Assembly (NCBI RefSeq): GCF_000186865.1
Contig: NW_008705568.1
Location: 93,254-157,253 of the forward strand
Direction of reading: 5' to 3'
From: Aureococcus anophagefferens
Taxonomy: Eukaryota; Sar; Pelagophyceae; Pelagomonadales; Pelagomonadaceae
Length of the DNA: 64,000 nucleotides
Shown: in pieces, positions 20,101-32,100 of the stretch
Layout: every line of letters starts with the position of its first letter
How positions within the stretch are numbered: the stretch's first letter is position 1
Program-made: the position numbers and the translations under genes
The notes under the pieces: model-generated
What the model saw: the letters and a program-made list of their open reading frames with translations, nothing else
The model's database searches: none
Told to the model about the DNA's origin: nothing

Positions 20101-23100
20101 GAAGGCCTCCTTCTCGAAGGCCGCGCCCGGTTCGCCGAGCGCGTCCTTGAGCGAGCCGCAGGAACTCTCCAAGACCAGGAGCTGCTGCGGGTCCGCGTAG
20201 CGCGCCTCGACGGCGACCATGCCCGTGGCCTCGTAGTCCGCGGCCGCGTCGTCGAGGAAGGACCCGTAGATCGCCGAGTGCTCCGCGCGCGGCACGGGCG
20301 TCTCCCAGCGCGCCGCGGGCACCGTCGCCGGGATCTGGTGGCCCGCCATGAGCAGCTGGCGCAGGGCCGTGCCGTTCTCCTCGAAGCGGGGCACGCCGGG
20401 GAGCAACGCCCGGAGGCCGAGGACCGCGGGCGTCGCCTTGGTGAAGCCGCCGGGCGCGGCGGCCGGCGGCGGCGCCTTGCGCTGCCGCGGGAACCAAAGC
20501 GCGCGGTCCCCGGGCACGGGGAAGGCACTGTAGCTCACGAGGTCCTTGAAGACGCGCGACATCTTGTCGGGGGCCAAAGCGCAGGCGTAGGGCTTGCCGA
20601 CGCCGACGACCGCGCACGTCGCCGTCGGCGGCGCGTCCGCGTGGAACGCCGCCGCCGCCGCGACGCACGTCGCGTGCAGCGCGTCCATGTCCTTCGCCGA
20701 CGCCGGCGCGCGGAACGACGCCGTCCAGCAGAGACGCATCGACGAGCAGACGCCGTCGCGCTCGAACTCGGACGCGATGGCCAAAGCGATGAGCGCGCGG
20801 TCCAGCAGCACCTCGTTCAACGTGACGTGGCAGCCGCCCAGCGGGTGCACGTCCGGCGGCGCCGACGCGTAGACGAGCTGCGGGACGATCGCCGCGTCGC
20901 CCTTGTCCGTGTAGAGCCGCTGCTTCAGGGCCTTGCAGGCGAAGAACGGCAGCTTGTTCAGCCGCTCGTAGCAGGGCTCCAGGTCCGCCGCCGCCGCCGC
21001 CTTGGGCATGCCCGAAGCGCCGCCGAGGTCCGACACGTCGCAGGCGAAGAGCACGACCTCCAGGCCGTCGCCGAGGTACTCCAGCGCGCCCTGGACGGCC
21101 TCGGCGCAGCCGCCGGCCGTCGGCGCCGTGAACACCGCGCAGCCGTGGCTGCTCGTCTGCTCGTAGCCCTCGATGGCCGCGTCGCCGCCCTCCGCGCAGT
21201 TGACGACCGCGATCGAGGCCGCGTCGAGGCCCCACAAGTCCTCCGGGATGCGGAACGCGCCGACGATCAGCGTCTTCGGCGCCTTCTCGAGCGCCGGCAC
21301 GGACACATCGTAGGCCTTGACGACGTCCTTCGGGTCCGTCACCTCGACCTGGAAGCAGACCTCCAGCTCGTCCCAGGGCCGGCCCGGCACGACCAAGAAG
21401 TCCTCGCGCGCCTCGGGCACGCCCATGGTCTCGTGGATGTCGGCGTCCAAGTGGAAGTCCGCGCGGCCGCCCTTCATCGGGCGCGCCAAGGCCAGCGCCG
21501 CGGCCTCGCCCATGAAGATGGGCTCGACCATCTGGAGCTCGTCGGCCTGGAGGTGCTTGTTCGAGCCCTGCTTCACGTCCGTCGCGGCGCTCTTGACCAC
21601 GTACTTGGGCCAGAGCGTGGACATGCCCACGGTCGGGTAGGCCTTCTTCCAGAGCTCGAGGTAGAAGCCCATCATGAGCTTCGCGGAGCAGTAGACCGTC
21701 GACCCGCGCGCGAACATGAGCCAGCTGTGGGCCGACACGGCCGCGGGCGCGACGAAGAGCATCTGGGGCTTCTCCGACTTCTGCAGGAACGGCATGCACA
21801 TGTGCACGATGTTCGACGTGCCCATCAGGTTCGTCTTCTGGACGAAGTCGTAGCCGCGCTCCTCGATCATCGAGATGTCGCCGCCGCGGTGCACCGACGC
21901 AGACTGGACCAACACGTCCAAGCGGTCCGTGCCGAAGAAGGTGAGGACCTTCTGGATGGCCTCCGAGACCTTCTTCTTGTCGCGCAGGTCGACCTTGAAG
22001 CCCGCGCACCGCAGGCCCGCGGGGCCCTGCTCGGCGCACGCGTCCGCCACCTCTTTCACCGTCGACTGGCCGAAGATGCAGCAGTGGACGCCGCGCCGCG
22101 CCAGCGCGAGCGCGATCGCGCGGCCGATGCCGCGCGACGCGCCGGCGAGGATGGCGAACTGGCCGGGCATGGCGTTGGCCGCGAGCGTCTCGGCCTCGCT
22201 CCACGCCGGGATCGACGACTCGCCGAGGTAGCGGTCGTAGGCCGCCTCGGGCTGCGGCGCGGCCGCGGCGACCGCGGCGGGCGCGTACCCCGGGTCGACG
22301 GGCACTTCGATGTACTGGGGCTCCGGCGGGACGATGGCCGTCTCGAGGTACTCGGCGATGCTCGCGATCGTCGGGTGGTCGAAGAGCGTCGTCGACGGCA
22401 TCTCCAGGTCGAACTCGATGCCGACCTTCTTCACCAGATCGTTGGACGACAAAGAATCGAAACCCGCGGACATCAAGGGATCGGTCGGCTTCGGCGTCAC
22501 GCCGATGAGCTCCTTGACGATCTCCGTCAGCGTCGCCTCCAATTCGCCGCGGTTCATCGGCGCGGGCGTGTTCGCGACGACCTGGCGCATGACCGGCGCG
22601 TGGTGCGCCTGCTGGGGCACCATCATCGGCGCCGCCGCGGCCGGCGGCTCGATGACGCCCTCGAGGTACTCGGCCAGGGACGAGATCGTTGGGTGGTCGA
22701 AGAGCGTCGTCGACGGCATCTCGAGGTCGAACTCGATGCCGACCTTCTTGACGAGGTCGTTGGACGAGAGAGAATCGAAGCCCGCGGACATGAGCGGATC
22801 CTTGGGCTTGGGCTCGACGCCGATGAGGTCCTTGACGATCTCCGTCAGCGTGGCCTCCAGCTCGCCCCGCGTTAAAGCGGGCGCCGCGGGCGCCGCGGGC
22901 GCCGCGACCATCGTCGGCGGCGCGCCCGCGAGCGGCGCCGCGGCGACGGGCGCGGGCAGGTCGGGCAGCGCCTCGAGCAGATAGTCCGCGATGCCGCCGA
23001 CCGTCGGGTGGTCGAACAAGCAGCGTCGACGGCATGTCCATCTCGAACTCGATGCCGAGCTTCTTCACGAGGTCGTTCGACGACAGCGAGTCGAAGCCCG

Positions 23101-26100
23101 CGGACATGAGCGGGTCCTTCTCCTTGGGCACGGTGCCGATGAGGTCCTTGCAGCAGTCCTGGATCACGGCGACGAGCTCGGCCTTGGACCGCTTCGGCGC
23201 GACCGCGACGGGCGCGGGCGCCCGGGGGCCCGCGACGGCGGGGCGCGCGGGCGCGGGCGCCGCGCGGCCGCCGCGCCGCGGCTTCGGCTTCGGCGCGGCG
23301 AACTTGCCCAGCGGCGGCGCGGGCGCGAGGGCGAGGCCGCCCGCGGGCCGCGCGGCGAAGGACGCCAGCAGCGCGGCGGCGGCGTCGACGCCGCCGCTCC
23401 AGAGATCCCGCGGCCGCTTCTCGCGCGCGTAGGGCCGCAGCGTGCCCGCGCGGCGCCCCGGCGACGGCGCCGGCGGCAGCGCCGCCGCGTCGAGCGTCAG
23501 GCTCGCGCCCATGAAGAGCTGCGGCGCGTCGGACCCATGCTCCAAGAGCGCGACCGTCGACGCGGTCTCCGTCGGCGACGGCAGCAGGCTCGAGGACGCG
23601 GCCCAGTCGTAGGACCGCGGGTCCCCGACGAACACCTGGGCGTCCGCGGGCCAGGCGGCGGCGAGGTCGACGGCCGCGCCCGTCAGGACGTCGGACGGCG
23701 CGAAGATGATGGACCCGCCCGCGGCGAGGAACGCCGCCGTTAAAAGCGGGCTCGACGGCGCGAAGAGCACCGCGCCGTCGACGGCCATCTCCGGCGCCTC
23801 CGCCGCCACGCGCGGCGCCAACGTCCGCTCCAGCACGTCGAACTTGGCGGCGGCGCGATCCAGTACAGGCTTCTGCACGAGCCGGTCGACGTCGAGCGCC
23901 GCCTCCGGGTTCGCCCGGAAGCGGACGAGCGACTCGACGGACGGCGCCCGGAGGAGGACCGCGCGGTGGTCGAACGTCGCGTCCGTGATGCCCAGGACCA
24001 CCGACGGCCAGGCGGCGTCGCCGGCCTTGAGCGCGGGCACCGCCGCGCCGTCGGCGCCCGCGCGGCGCCGGAAGTCGACCAACGCCACGCGCTCCGGCAG
24101 GGGCTTGGGCCCCCGGAGGCTCGTCGCCCAGGCGACGTCGTAGATGGCCGGCGCGGCCCTCTTCTTCGGCGGGCCGATGGCTTTGACGATAAGCTGGCCG
24201 ATGGCGTAGAAGGGCTTGGCCGCGGCCCAGCCGGACAGGGAGCAGTCGCAGCGCTCCTCGCGCGCGGTCGCGAAGGTCTGCGCGAAGCGGCCCACGCAGC
24301 CGGACCGGCGGCCGCCGGCGTCGAAGCCGCGGCCGCCGAGGTACTTGGAGTCCGCGATGTCCAGGGTCGTCGTCGTGATCGACGCGGGGATGAGCGTGAA
24401 CTCCTCGTCCGGCGGCGGCGGCGCCGCCCGCGGCTTGAAAAGGAACGGCGTCGAAAAACCTTTCGTGATCGCCGTCGGATGGAACGCGTCGCGCGCGGGG
24501 GGCGTCGACGACGTCTTCGCCCTGGCCGCGGCCTCGACCTTCGCGGACGTCAGCGTGCCGACGCTCGCGCCGTCGCAGGCGACGTCGCCGGCGCCGTCGG
24601 CGTAGAGCGACAGCGTCATGATCTTCGTCTCGCCGCCCTTGGGCATGACCGTCGGCTTCAGGAACGTGAAGCCGTCGACGCGCGCGACGGCGGCGCCGCG
24701 CGTCTTCTTCGCGCGCGTGCGCTCCGTGTAAAGATGCCGGCGAACGCGAACTCGACGTAGCCGACGCCGGGGAAGAGCGCCTCGCCGGAGACGACGTGGT
24801 CGCCGAGGTCGCGGAGGAGCGCGGGCCCCAGCGCGAAGGTGAAGACGGCGCCGCCGTCGGGTCGCGGCAAGGCGTTCCGCGCCGTCAGGAAGCGGTGGTC
24901 GGGGGCCGTGTTGTAGCGGATCTTCGCCGGGTGCCGCGTCACGGCGACGTCCAGCTTCGGCGTCGACGGCGTGACCAGCGTCAGGTCGTCGACGAAGAGC
25001 TGCGCGTGCGCAATGATGCCCGAGAAGCCGAACGAGGACACGCCGCCGAGCTTCGGCGTCGCCGGCAGCGCGTCGCAGGCGCCCACGCTCTTGACGGCGA
25101 GGACGTCCTTGACCTGGGGATTCAAGGTCCGCAGCTGCGCGTTGCGCCCGAGGTCCCAGCCCTGGAATAAGCCCAGCGCCTTGACGATGCCCGCGGCGCC
25201 GGCCGACGCCTCCGTGTGGCCGAACGTGCCCTTGACGCCGCAGAGCGCGAGGGACTTCGCCGCGGCCCGCTTCGCCGACGCCAAAACCTTCGACGGCGCG
25301 CCGACCTCGACGGGGTCGCCCAGAGCCGTGCCCGTGCCGTGCATCTCGAGGAAGTCGACGTCCCAGGGCTCGCGGCTCGCGTCCGCGACCGCCGCCTCGA
25401 TCAAGACGCGCTGCGCGACGCCGTTCAACGCCGTGAACGACGCCGCGCGGCCGTTGTGCCGCACGCCGAGGCCCGCGGCATCGACGCCCTCGGTGGCATC
25501 CAATGCTAAAAGCATGCCGCCGCAGCCCTCGGCCCGCAGGTAGCCGTTCGCGCGCGCGTCCAACGTATGGCACCGGCCCGTCGCCGAGTTCATCGCGGCG
25601 ACCGCGCCGCCGACCATGTTCACGCCGCAGTGCAGGTGCAGGTTCGGCCCCATGACGACGGCGTCCTCGGCCTCGTCGCCGCGCACGGCGTGGCGCGCCG
25701 CGTGCGCCGCGACGAGGTCGACGAGCAGGCCGTGTCCGACGTCGCGCACGGACCGCGCATCGCGTAGACGTACGACAGGCGCGCGCCCGCCGCCGAGTAG
25801 CCGTTGCCCGTCAGGTCGAAGGGCGACAGGGCGTCGAAGCCCTTGGGGCCGAGCATCTCGTCGGCGTCGCGGTTCATCATGCCCAGGAAGACGCCCGTCA
25901 GACTCCCGTTCAGGCTCTCGCGGTCGTGGCCCCGGAGCTTCAGCATGCCGTAGCCCACGTCGAGCAGGAGCTTCTGCTGGGGGTCCAGCGAGTTCGCCTC
26001 GATGGGCTGGATCTGGAAGAGGGCCATGTCGAGGTCGCCGACGTTCTCCATGAAGACGCCGTACTGGGCCCGCGCCGACACGGGGCCGGTCAGCGGCAGC

Positions 26101-29100
26101 GCCGTCGCGTCCCAGCGGCTCAGGGGCACGGTCATGCCGCAGTCGCCGCCGGCCTTGGTCATCTCGTAGAGGTCCGCCAGGGACCAGCAGGCCGGGAGCC
26201 GGGGTCCCGCGACGAGGATCGCCGCGCGGAGGCTCGCGGCGTCCGCGGCGGCGGCGACGACCAGCTCGGCGCCGGGCTCGAAGATCGCCTCGCCGTCGCT
26301 GTCGTCGTCGGCGGCGGCGACGCCGGCCTCGGCGGCGAGGTAGGCCGCGATGTCCTTGGCCGTCGGGTAGTCGAACAAGATCGTCCCGGGCACGTCGACG
26401 CGGAACGTCTTCGCCAGCGACTGCGCGAGCTCGGTAGCCGCCAGCGAGTCGATGCCCGCGGCCATGAGGGCCTCGTCGTCGCCGACGGGTTTGCCCGCGA
26501 GGCTCGAGGCGAGGGCGAGGACCGTGGCGAGCGCGCTCGCGTCGCCGGTCGGTTTCGACGCGCGCTTCCGCTTCGGCTTCGGCCGCGGCCGCGCGGCGGC
26601 GACCGGCCGCGGCGCGGCCTCGACGACCGCGACCTCCGTCGTTGGTTCGGCGTCGGCCTCGCCGGCCGCGCCGCGCTCGGCGGCGAGGTAGCCCGCGATG
26701 TCCTTGGCCGTCGGGTAGTCGAAGAGGATGGTCCCGGGCACGTCGACGCCGAAGGTCTTGGCCAGCGACTGCGCGAGCTCCGTCGCGGCGAGCGAGTCGA
26801 TGCCCGCGGCCATGAGCGCCTCGTCGTCGCCGACGGGCTTGCCCGCGAGGCCCGACGCGAGCGCGAGGACCGTCGCGAGCGTCTCGACGTCGCCGGACGA
26901 CGCGCCCGCGGCCCGCTTCGGCGCCGCGCGGCGCCGCGCGGGCCGCGGCGCGCCCGCCGCGAGCGCCTTGGGCGCCGGCGCCCTCGCGGTCGCCAGGCCC
27001 GGGAAGACGACGAGGGCCAGCGCGCCGTGCTCCGCGGACCGCAGCGTTTTGAGCGCCGCCGCGGGCCAGTCGCCCAGGGGCGCGTAGGCGACGCTCTCCG
27101 GGCTGCCCCGGAGCGTGCGCCGGCTTGGCTCGTCGTCGCGCGGCGGCGCGTGGCGCAGGGACGCGGTGCCCTGGGCCGACACGAACCCGAGCGCGTCGGC
27201 CCAGTGCGGCGCGGCGCCGTCGCCGATCTCGACGGTGTTGACCGCGAGCGTCGCGAAGGCCGACAGCGCGGACCGGAAGCCGTCGTTCGAAATCGCGACG
27301 AAGACGTCGGCCGCCGCGAGGGGCCGCGGCACGGCCGCGCTCTCGACGACGCACACGACGTCGCCGCCGCGGCTCAGGTTCTCCGCGAGCTTCAGCAACA
27401 AGCCCGTGAGCCGCGGACCCTTGGCGATGGTCACCGCGATGCCCTCGAGGCCGTCGGCGATGGGGCCCGCCGCGGCCTCGACGGCCACGAGCCCCGACCC
27501 CGGCGCGAGCGCCGCCGGCGCCAGGTCCAGCGACGACACGTCGTCGGAGAACGCGACGAAGCGGTCGACGGCCGCGGCGCCGGGCCCCGTGCCGAAGAGG
27601 TGCGGCTTCGGGCCGACGTGGAGCCAGAAGTCGTGGCGGTCGGGCCTCTCGTCGAGGGGTGGGTACCACTCCCAGCCCGCGCGGACGACGCAGTTCGTCC
27701 CCGGGTTCGTCGACGCCTGGGACCGGAAGGCGTTCGTCGTCACGAGGACGCGCTCGACGGCGCGGTCCGCGAGCGCCGGCGTCCGCGGCGCGATGGCGAA
27801 GAGCGTCGGCTCCTTGCTCCTGGCGCCGCCGAGGCTCGCGATGACGCGCGTGCGGATGCGGTCGACGCTGAGCGTCGTCTCGTCCTTGGTCATGAGCCGG
27901 CAGTCGTACTGCTCCGCCGCCGCGTCCCGGAAGAGGAGGCGGTCGCGGGCCCAGTGCGCGCGGCGCTGCGCCGGCTTGGCGACCAGCGCGTCGCCGAGGG
28001 CCTTGTGGAAGGACACCTTGGCGATGGACGCCGGCACGTAGACGCCGGCCCGCTGCGCCGCGGGCCTGGGAACTGCCGGCGGCGGTGCCGCGACGAGGAA
28101 GTCGGACGCGACCGGGCCCGACCGGAGGCGGCTCGTCGCCGGGTCCGGGAGCGCGAGGTCGCGCGCGCGCGACGGCTCGTCGGCCGCCGCGGACGCGACG
28201 ACCACCGGCGCCTTCGTCACGTCTTCGACGTCGTAGTCGCCGCCGTCGAAGGTCACGCGGACGCGCGTGCCGCCGTTGATGTCGATGGCGCAGGGCCGGA
28301 GGAAGGCGACGCTCTTGAGGGCCGCGCGGTCCAGCGCGCCCGCGTTGGGCCCGTAGAAGAACGTCGACGACAGCGCGAGCTCCACGGACGCGACGCCCGG
28401 CAACAACACGACGCCCCCGATGACGTGGTCGCGGAGCGAGTCCAGGAGCCGCCCGTCGACCTTGAAGAGCACCCGGACGGCGCCGTCGGCGAAACTGACG
28501 CCCTGGCAGAGCGCGAGCGGCGGCCGCGTCCCGTAGAGCGGCGGCACGGGCTTCGCGTTCTTGAACGGCGACGGCTTCGCGGCGCTGCGCTCCAACGGCG
28601 CCGGCGCGTCGACGTCGCGGTTCCGCTGCAGCGCGTGGGCGATGATGCCCGACCACCCGAAGCTCGACGCGCCCGCGGCGAAGAGGCGCGGCGGGATCGG
28701 GTCGCCGTCGGCGGGGATAAATACTTCCAGCCCTCGCACGGCGCGCACCTCGGGGTTCAACCTTCGCAGCGCCGCGTTCGTCGGCGACGCCTTGCGCTGC
28801 AGGACCTAGTTCGCCTTGACGAGGCCCGAGACGCCCGCGGCGGCCTCCGCGTGGCCGCAGTTCGCCTTGACGCCGCCGACGTCGAGGCTCGACGTCGGCG
28901 ACGCCAAAACCGCGGCCGCGCCCGAGACCTCGATGGGGTCGCCGAGCGGCGTGCCCGTGCCGTGCTGCTCGAGGAACGCGACGCTTTCCGCCGTCGCGGA
29001 ACCGTCGCGGAGCGCCGCCTTTAAGAGCCGCTGCTGGCTGAGCCCGTTCAGCGCCGTGAAGGACGCGGACCGGCCGTTGTGCTTCGCCGCGGATCCGAAG

Positions 29101-32100
29101 GTTTCGGTGGCGGCCGCGTCTAAGGTCGAGGGGTCGTGGTGCGACAGCAGCATGGCGCCGCCGCCCTCGCCGCGCACGAAGCCGTCGGCGCGGTCGTCCA
29201 TGGTGTGGCAGCGGCCCGTCGCCGAGTTCATGCCCATGATCGCCGTGCCGAGGTGCTGGTAGCCGGCTAGGAGCATGAGATTCGGCGCCGCGACCAACGC
29301 CAGCGCGCACTCGTCGTGCTGCAGGCTCCGGCGCCCCGTGTGGCACGCGATCAACGACGACGAGCAGGCCGTGTCCAACACTAAGCAGGGCCCGCGGAGC
29401 GCGAAGGCGTAGGAGAGCCGCGCGCCCGCCGCCGAGTAGCCGTTGCCCATCATGACGTACGCGTTCAGGTCGTGCGCCTCCGGCGCTAAAGCGATGGCGT
29501 CCGAGTTCATGAGCCCCGTGAACGTGCCCACGTCGGCGTCCTGCAAACTGTCCAACCCGCCGGCGGCGCAGGCCTCGAACCCGACTTCGAGGAGTAAGCG
29601 CTGCTGCGGGTCGCAGTTCGCGACGTCGACGGGCTTCATGCGGAAGAGCTCGGCGTCGAAGACGTCGGGCCCCAGACTCAGGAACGCGCCGTACTGCGTC
29701 GTCTTCGAGGCTTTGGCCGGCAGGGCCTTGTGGAGCTCGACGGCGTGGCGGTCCCAGCGCGCGAGCGGCACGTGGCCGACGGCGATGGACCCCGCCTGCG
29801 ACGCGTCCCAGAGCGCCGCGGGCGACCGCAGCGAGGACGGCAGCCGCGTCGACGTCGCGCGCACGGCCTGGGCCGACTCCGACGCGCCGTTCGCGGCGCC
29901 CAAACCCCGCGCGACGTCGTCGTCCTCCTTGCCCGACAAGTAGTCGACGATGGCGTCGATGGACGGGTAGTCGAAGATGAGCGTCGGGCTCAGGTCCGCG
30001 CCGAGCTCCGACGCGAGGGCCTTGACGAGCTGCACGAGGCCCGTCGAATTGAGGCCCGAGGCGAGGAGGGGCGCGTCGCCGGGCACGCGCTTGCCGATGA
30101 GCCGCTCGCACGTCGACTCGACCAAAGACCGCGCCGCGGCCTCGTCGACGGCGTGCTTGGGCTTGGGCTTGGACACAGCCGAAGAATTCCGCTCGTTCAT
30201 GGCCTGCTCGAAGGCGGCCATGTCCGCGTCCATGGCGTCCATGGCGTCCTTGTACTTGGCCTCGGCCTGGCCGCGGATGACGTTGCCCTTGCCGGAGACC
30301 GGTAAATCGCCCGGCTGGACCACGATGCAGCGGTCCGCGGTGACGCGCGAGTACGCCGCGACCGTCGCGTTCGCCGCGCCGAGGCCCGCGTTCAGGGAGA
30401 TGGCCGTCTCCGGCGTCGCGCGCTCCACTAGCACGACGGGCGTGTTCCGGTTCTGGCCGATCATGACGACGCGCTTCGCCGCCGCGCCCAGGGCCTTGGC
30501 GAGCAGGTCCTCGTAGGGCAGCGGGTTCGTGAGCTCGCCCGTGCGGTGGATGATGACGTCGTCGCGGCGGCAGACGTGCTTGAGGTAGACCCTGGAGGCC
30601 GTGCCGTCGACGGACGTCCTAGCCTCGGCGATCTCCCGCCGCTCGAAGACGTCGCCCGTGTGGCGCACGACCGTAAAGGGCGGGTCCGGCGCGTCGAGGC
30701 CGAGGTAGCCCGGCGTCGCCGACGCGCAGTGGAGCACCACGAGCTCGCCGCGGGACGCGCCCCGGATGCGGTGGCTCGCGGCGTCCGCGGCCTCGGCCGC
30801 CGCGCCGGCGAGGCGCGGGTCGTCGAGGCCCGCCAGGGGCGGTTCGTCGTCCCCCAGGATCAGGGCGACGCAGCCCTGGACCGGCCGCATGACGTCGCGC
30901 CCCGCGCGCGGCGCGCCGACCAGACAAAACCCGCCGGAGAATTCCGTCTGGCCGTAGTGGGGCATGGGGTGGATGCCCGCGGCGCTCAAAGCGTCGTAGG
31001 CCGCGGACGGCAGCGGCGCGCCGCCGCAGGTCACGAGGCGCACCTTGGCGAACGTCGCGACGACGTCGGGCCGCGACCTGGGCAGCAAAAGGGTGATTCA
31101 ATGTCGCTTCAACGCGAGTGTTCCGCGCGCGCGCGTTCCGGAAAAAGCATCCACGCGTCGAGACCGTTCCGAGAGATGATCGCTCGTCCAAAAATCAGCC
31201 GAAACGAGTGGAAAACGGCCGAGAAAGGAGCCTTTGAAGTTGGGAATTTCGCTCTCTTTTGCTGCCCTGGCCGCGACGCGGCGGAGTTCGCGACGGCCTC
31301 GAGGATCGTCGGCACCGTGTCCACCGAGTCCGGCGCCATGGCGCCGATGGCCTTCTCCAACAGATCCACGGTGATCAACGCCGACGCGGCCTCGACGAGC
31401 ACGGCGCCGGGGCAGCGCGCGTAGCCGTTGAACAGGAAGTTGTTCACGAAGCCGATGACGTGGAAGTTGGGCAGGAAGGACACCGTGCCCCGGGCGACGT
31501 TCGGAAAACCGCCGTGGGCGACGAGCTTGGACCGGCAGGCGTGGAGGAGCCCCGCGTGGGTCATGGGCACGCCCTTGGGGCGGCCCGTGGAGCCGGACGT
31601 AAACATGACCACCGCGACGTCGCGCGGGCCGGCCTGAAGGCCCGAGACGGGGCTCCGGTTCGGCGGCGGCGGCGACTCGTCGAAGAGGTCGTCGAGGCGG
31701 TGCCGCGGCGCGCCGCGGAAGGACCCGACCTCGTCCGCGAGGTCCGCGAGCGGATCGGAGACGACGAACGCCGCGGCGTCGACCGTCGCGACCGCGTGGC
31801 GCAGCGCCGACGCCGGCTGGCGCCAGTTGAGGTTGACGACGGCGCACTGGCGCGCGAAGGCGCCCGCCGCGGCGACGTAGTAGCGCACGGACGGGTGGCT
31901 CAGGAAGACGACGCGGTCGTCGTGGCCGCCGCCGAGGCGCGCGCCGACGGCGACCGCGCGCGCCCAGAACTCGCCGAAGGTCAGCGACTCGGCGACGGAG
32001 GCGCTGGCGCTGGACCAGGCGCGCAGGCAGGCCGTCTGTTTGGACGATGGGGCCGCGGCGCCGGCGGCGAAGACGGCGCCCCAGGTGCGCTCGACGTCGT

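Larger units (their letters stand above)
24450..26220 (-). other. PKS domains: KS2 and DH-like
   Basis: KS2 has DPQQKLLLDVGYGM, DTACSS, HGTGTALGDPVEVG and GHTEASAG, with a frame break inside the active-site region near 25720. The DH-like part has DHVVSGEALFPGVGYVEFAF and is cut by a second frame break near 24730. Both breaks are one base short relative to an intact frame. Confidence 0.8.

Noticed and set aside
12764..25573. One uninterrupted 4,269-residue minus-strand frame
   Set aside because: Only its part from about 24730 to 23020 is genuine PKS sequence; before and after, the real protein is in another frame and this one is Arg-rich shadow.
31078..31277. Autonomous transposon with coding capacity
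   Set aside because: At about 200 nt these elements encode nothing; they must be mobilised in trans. Open frames crossing them are coincidental.
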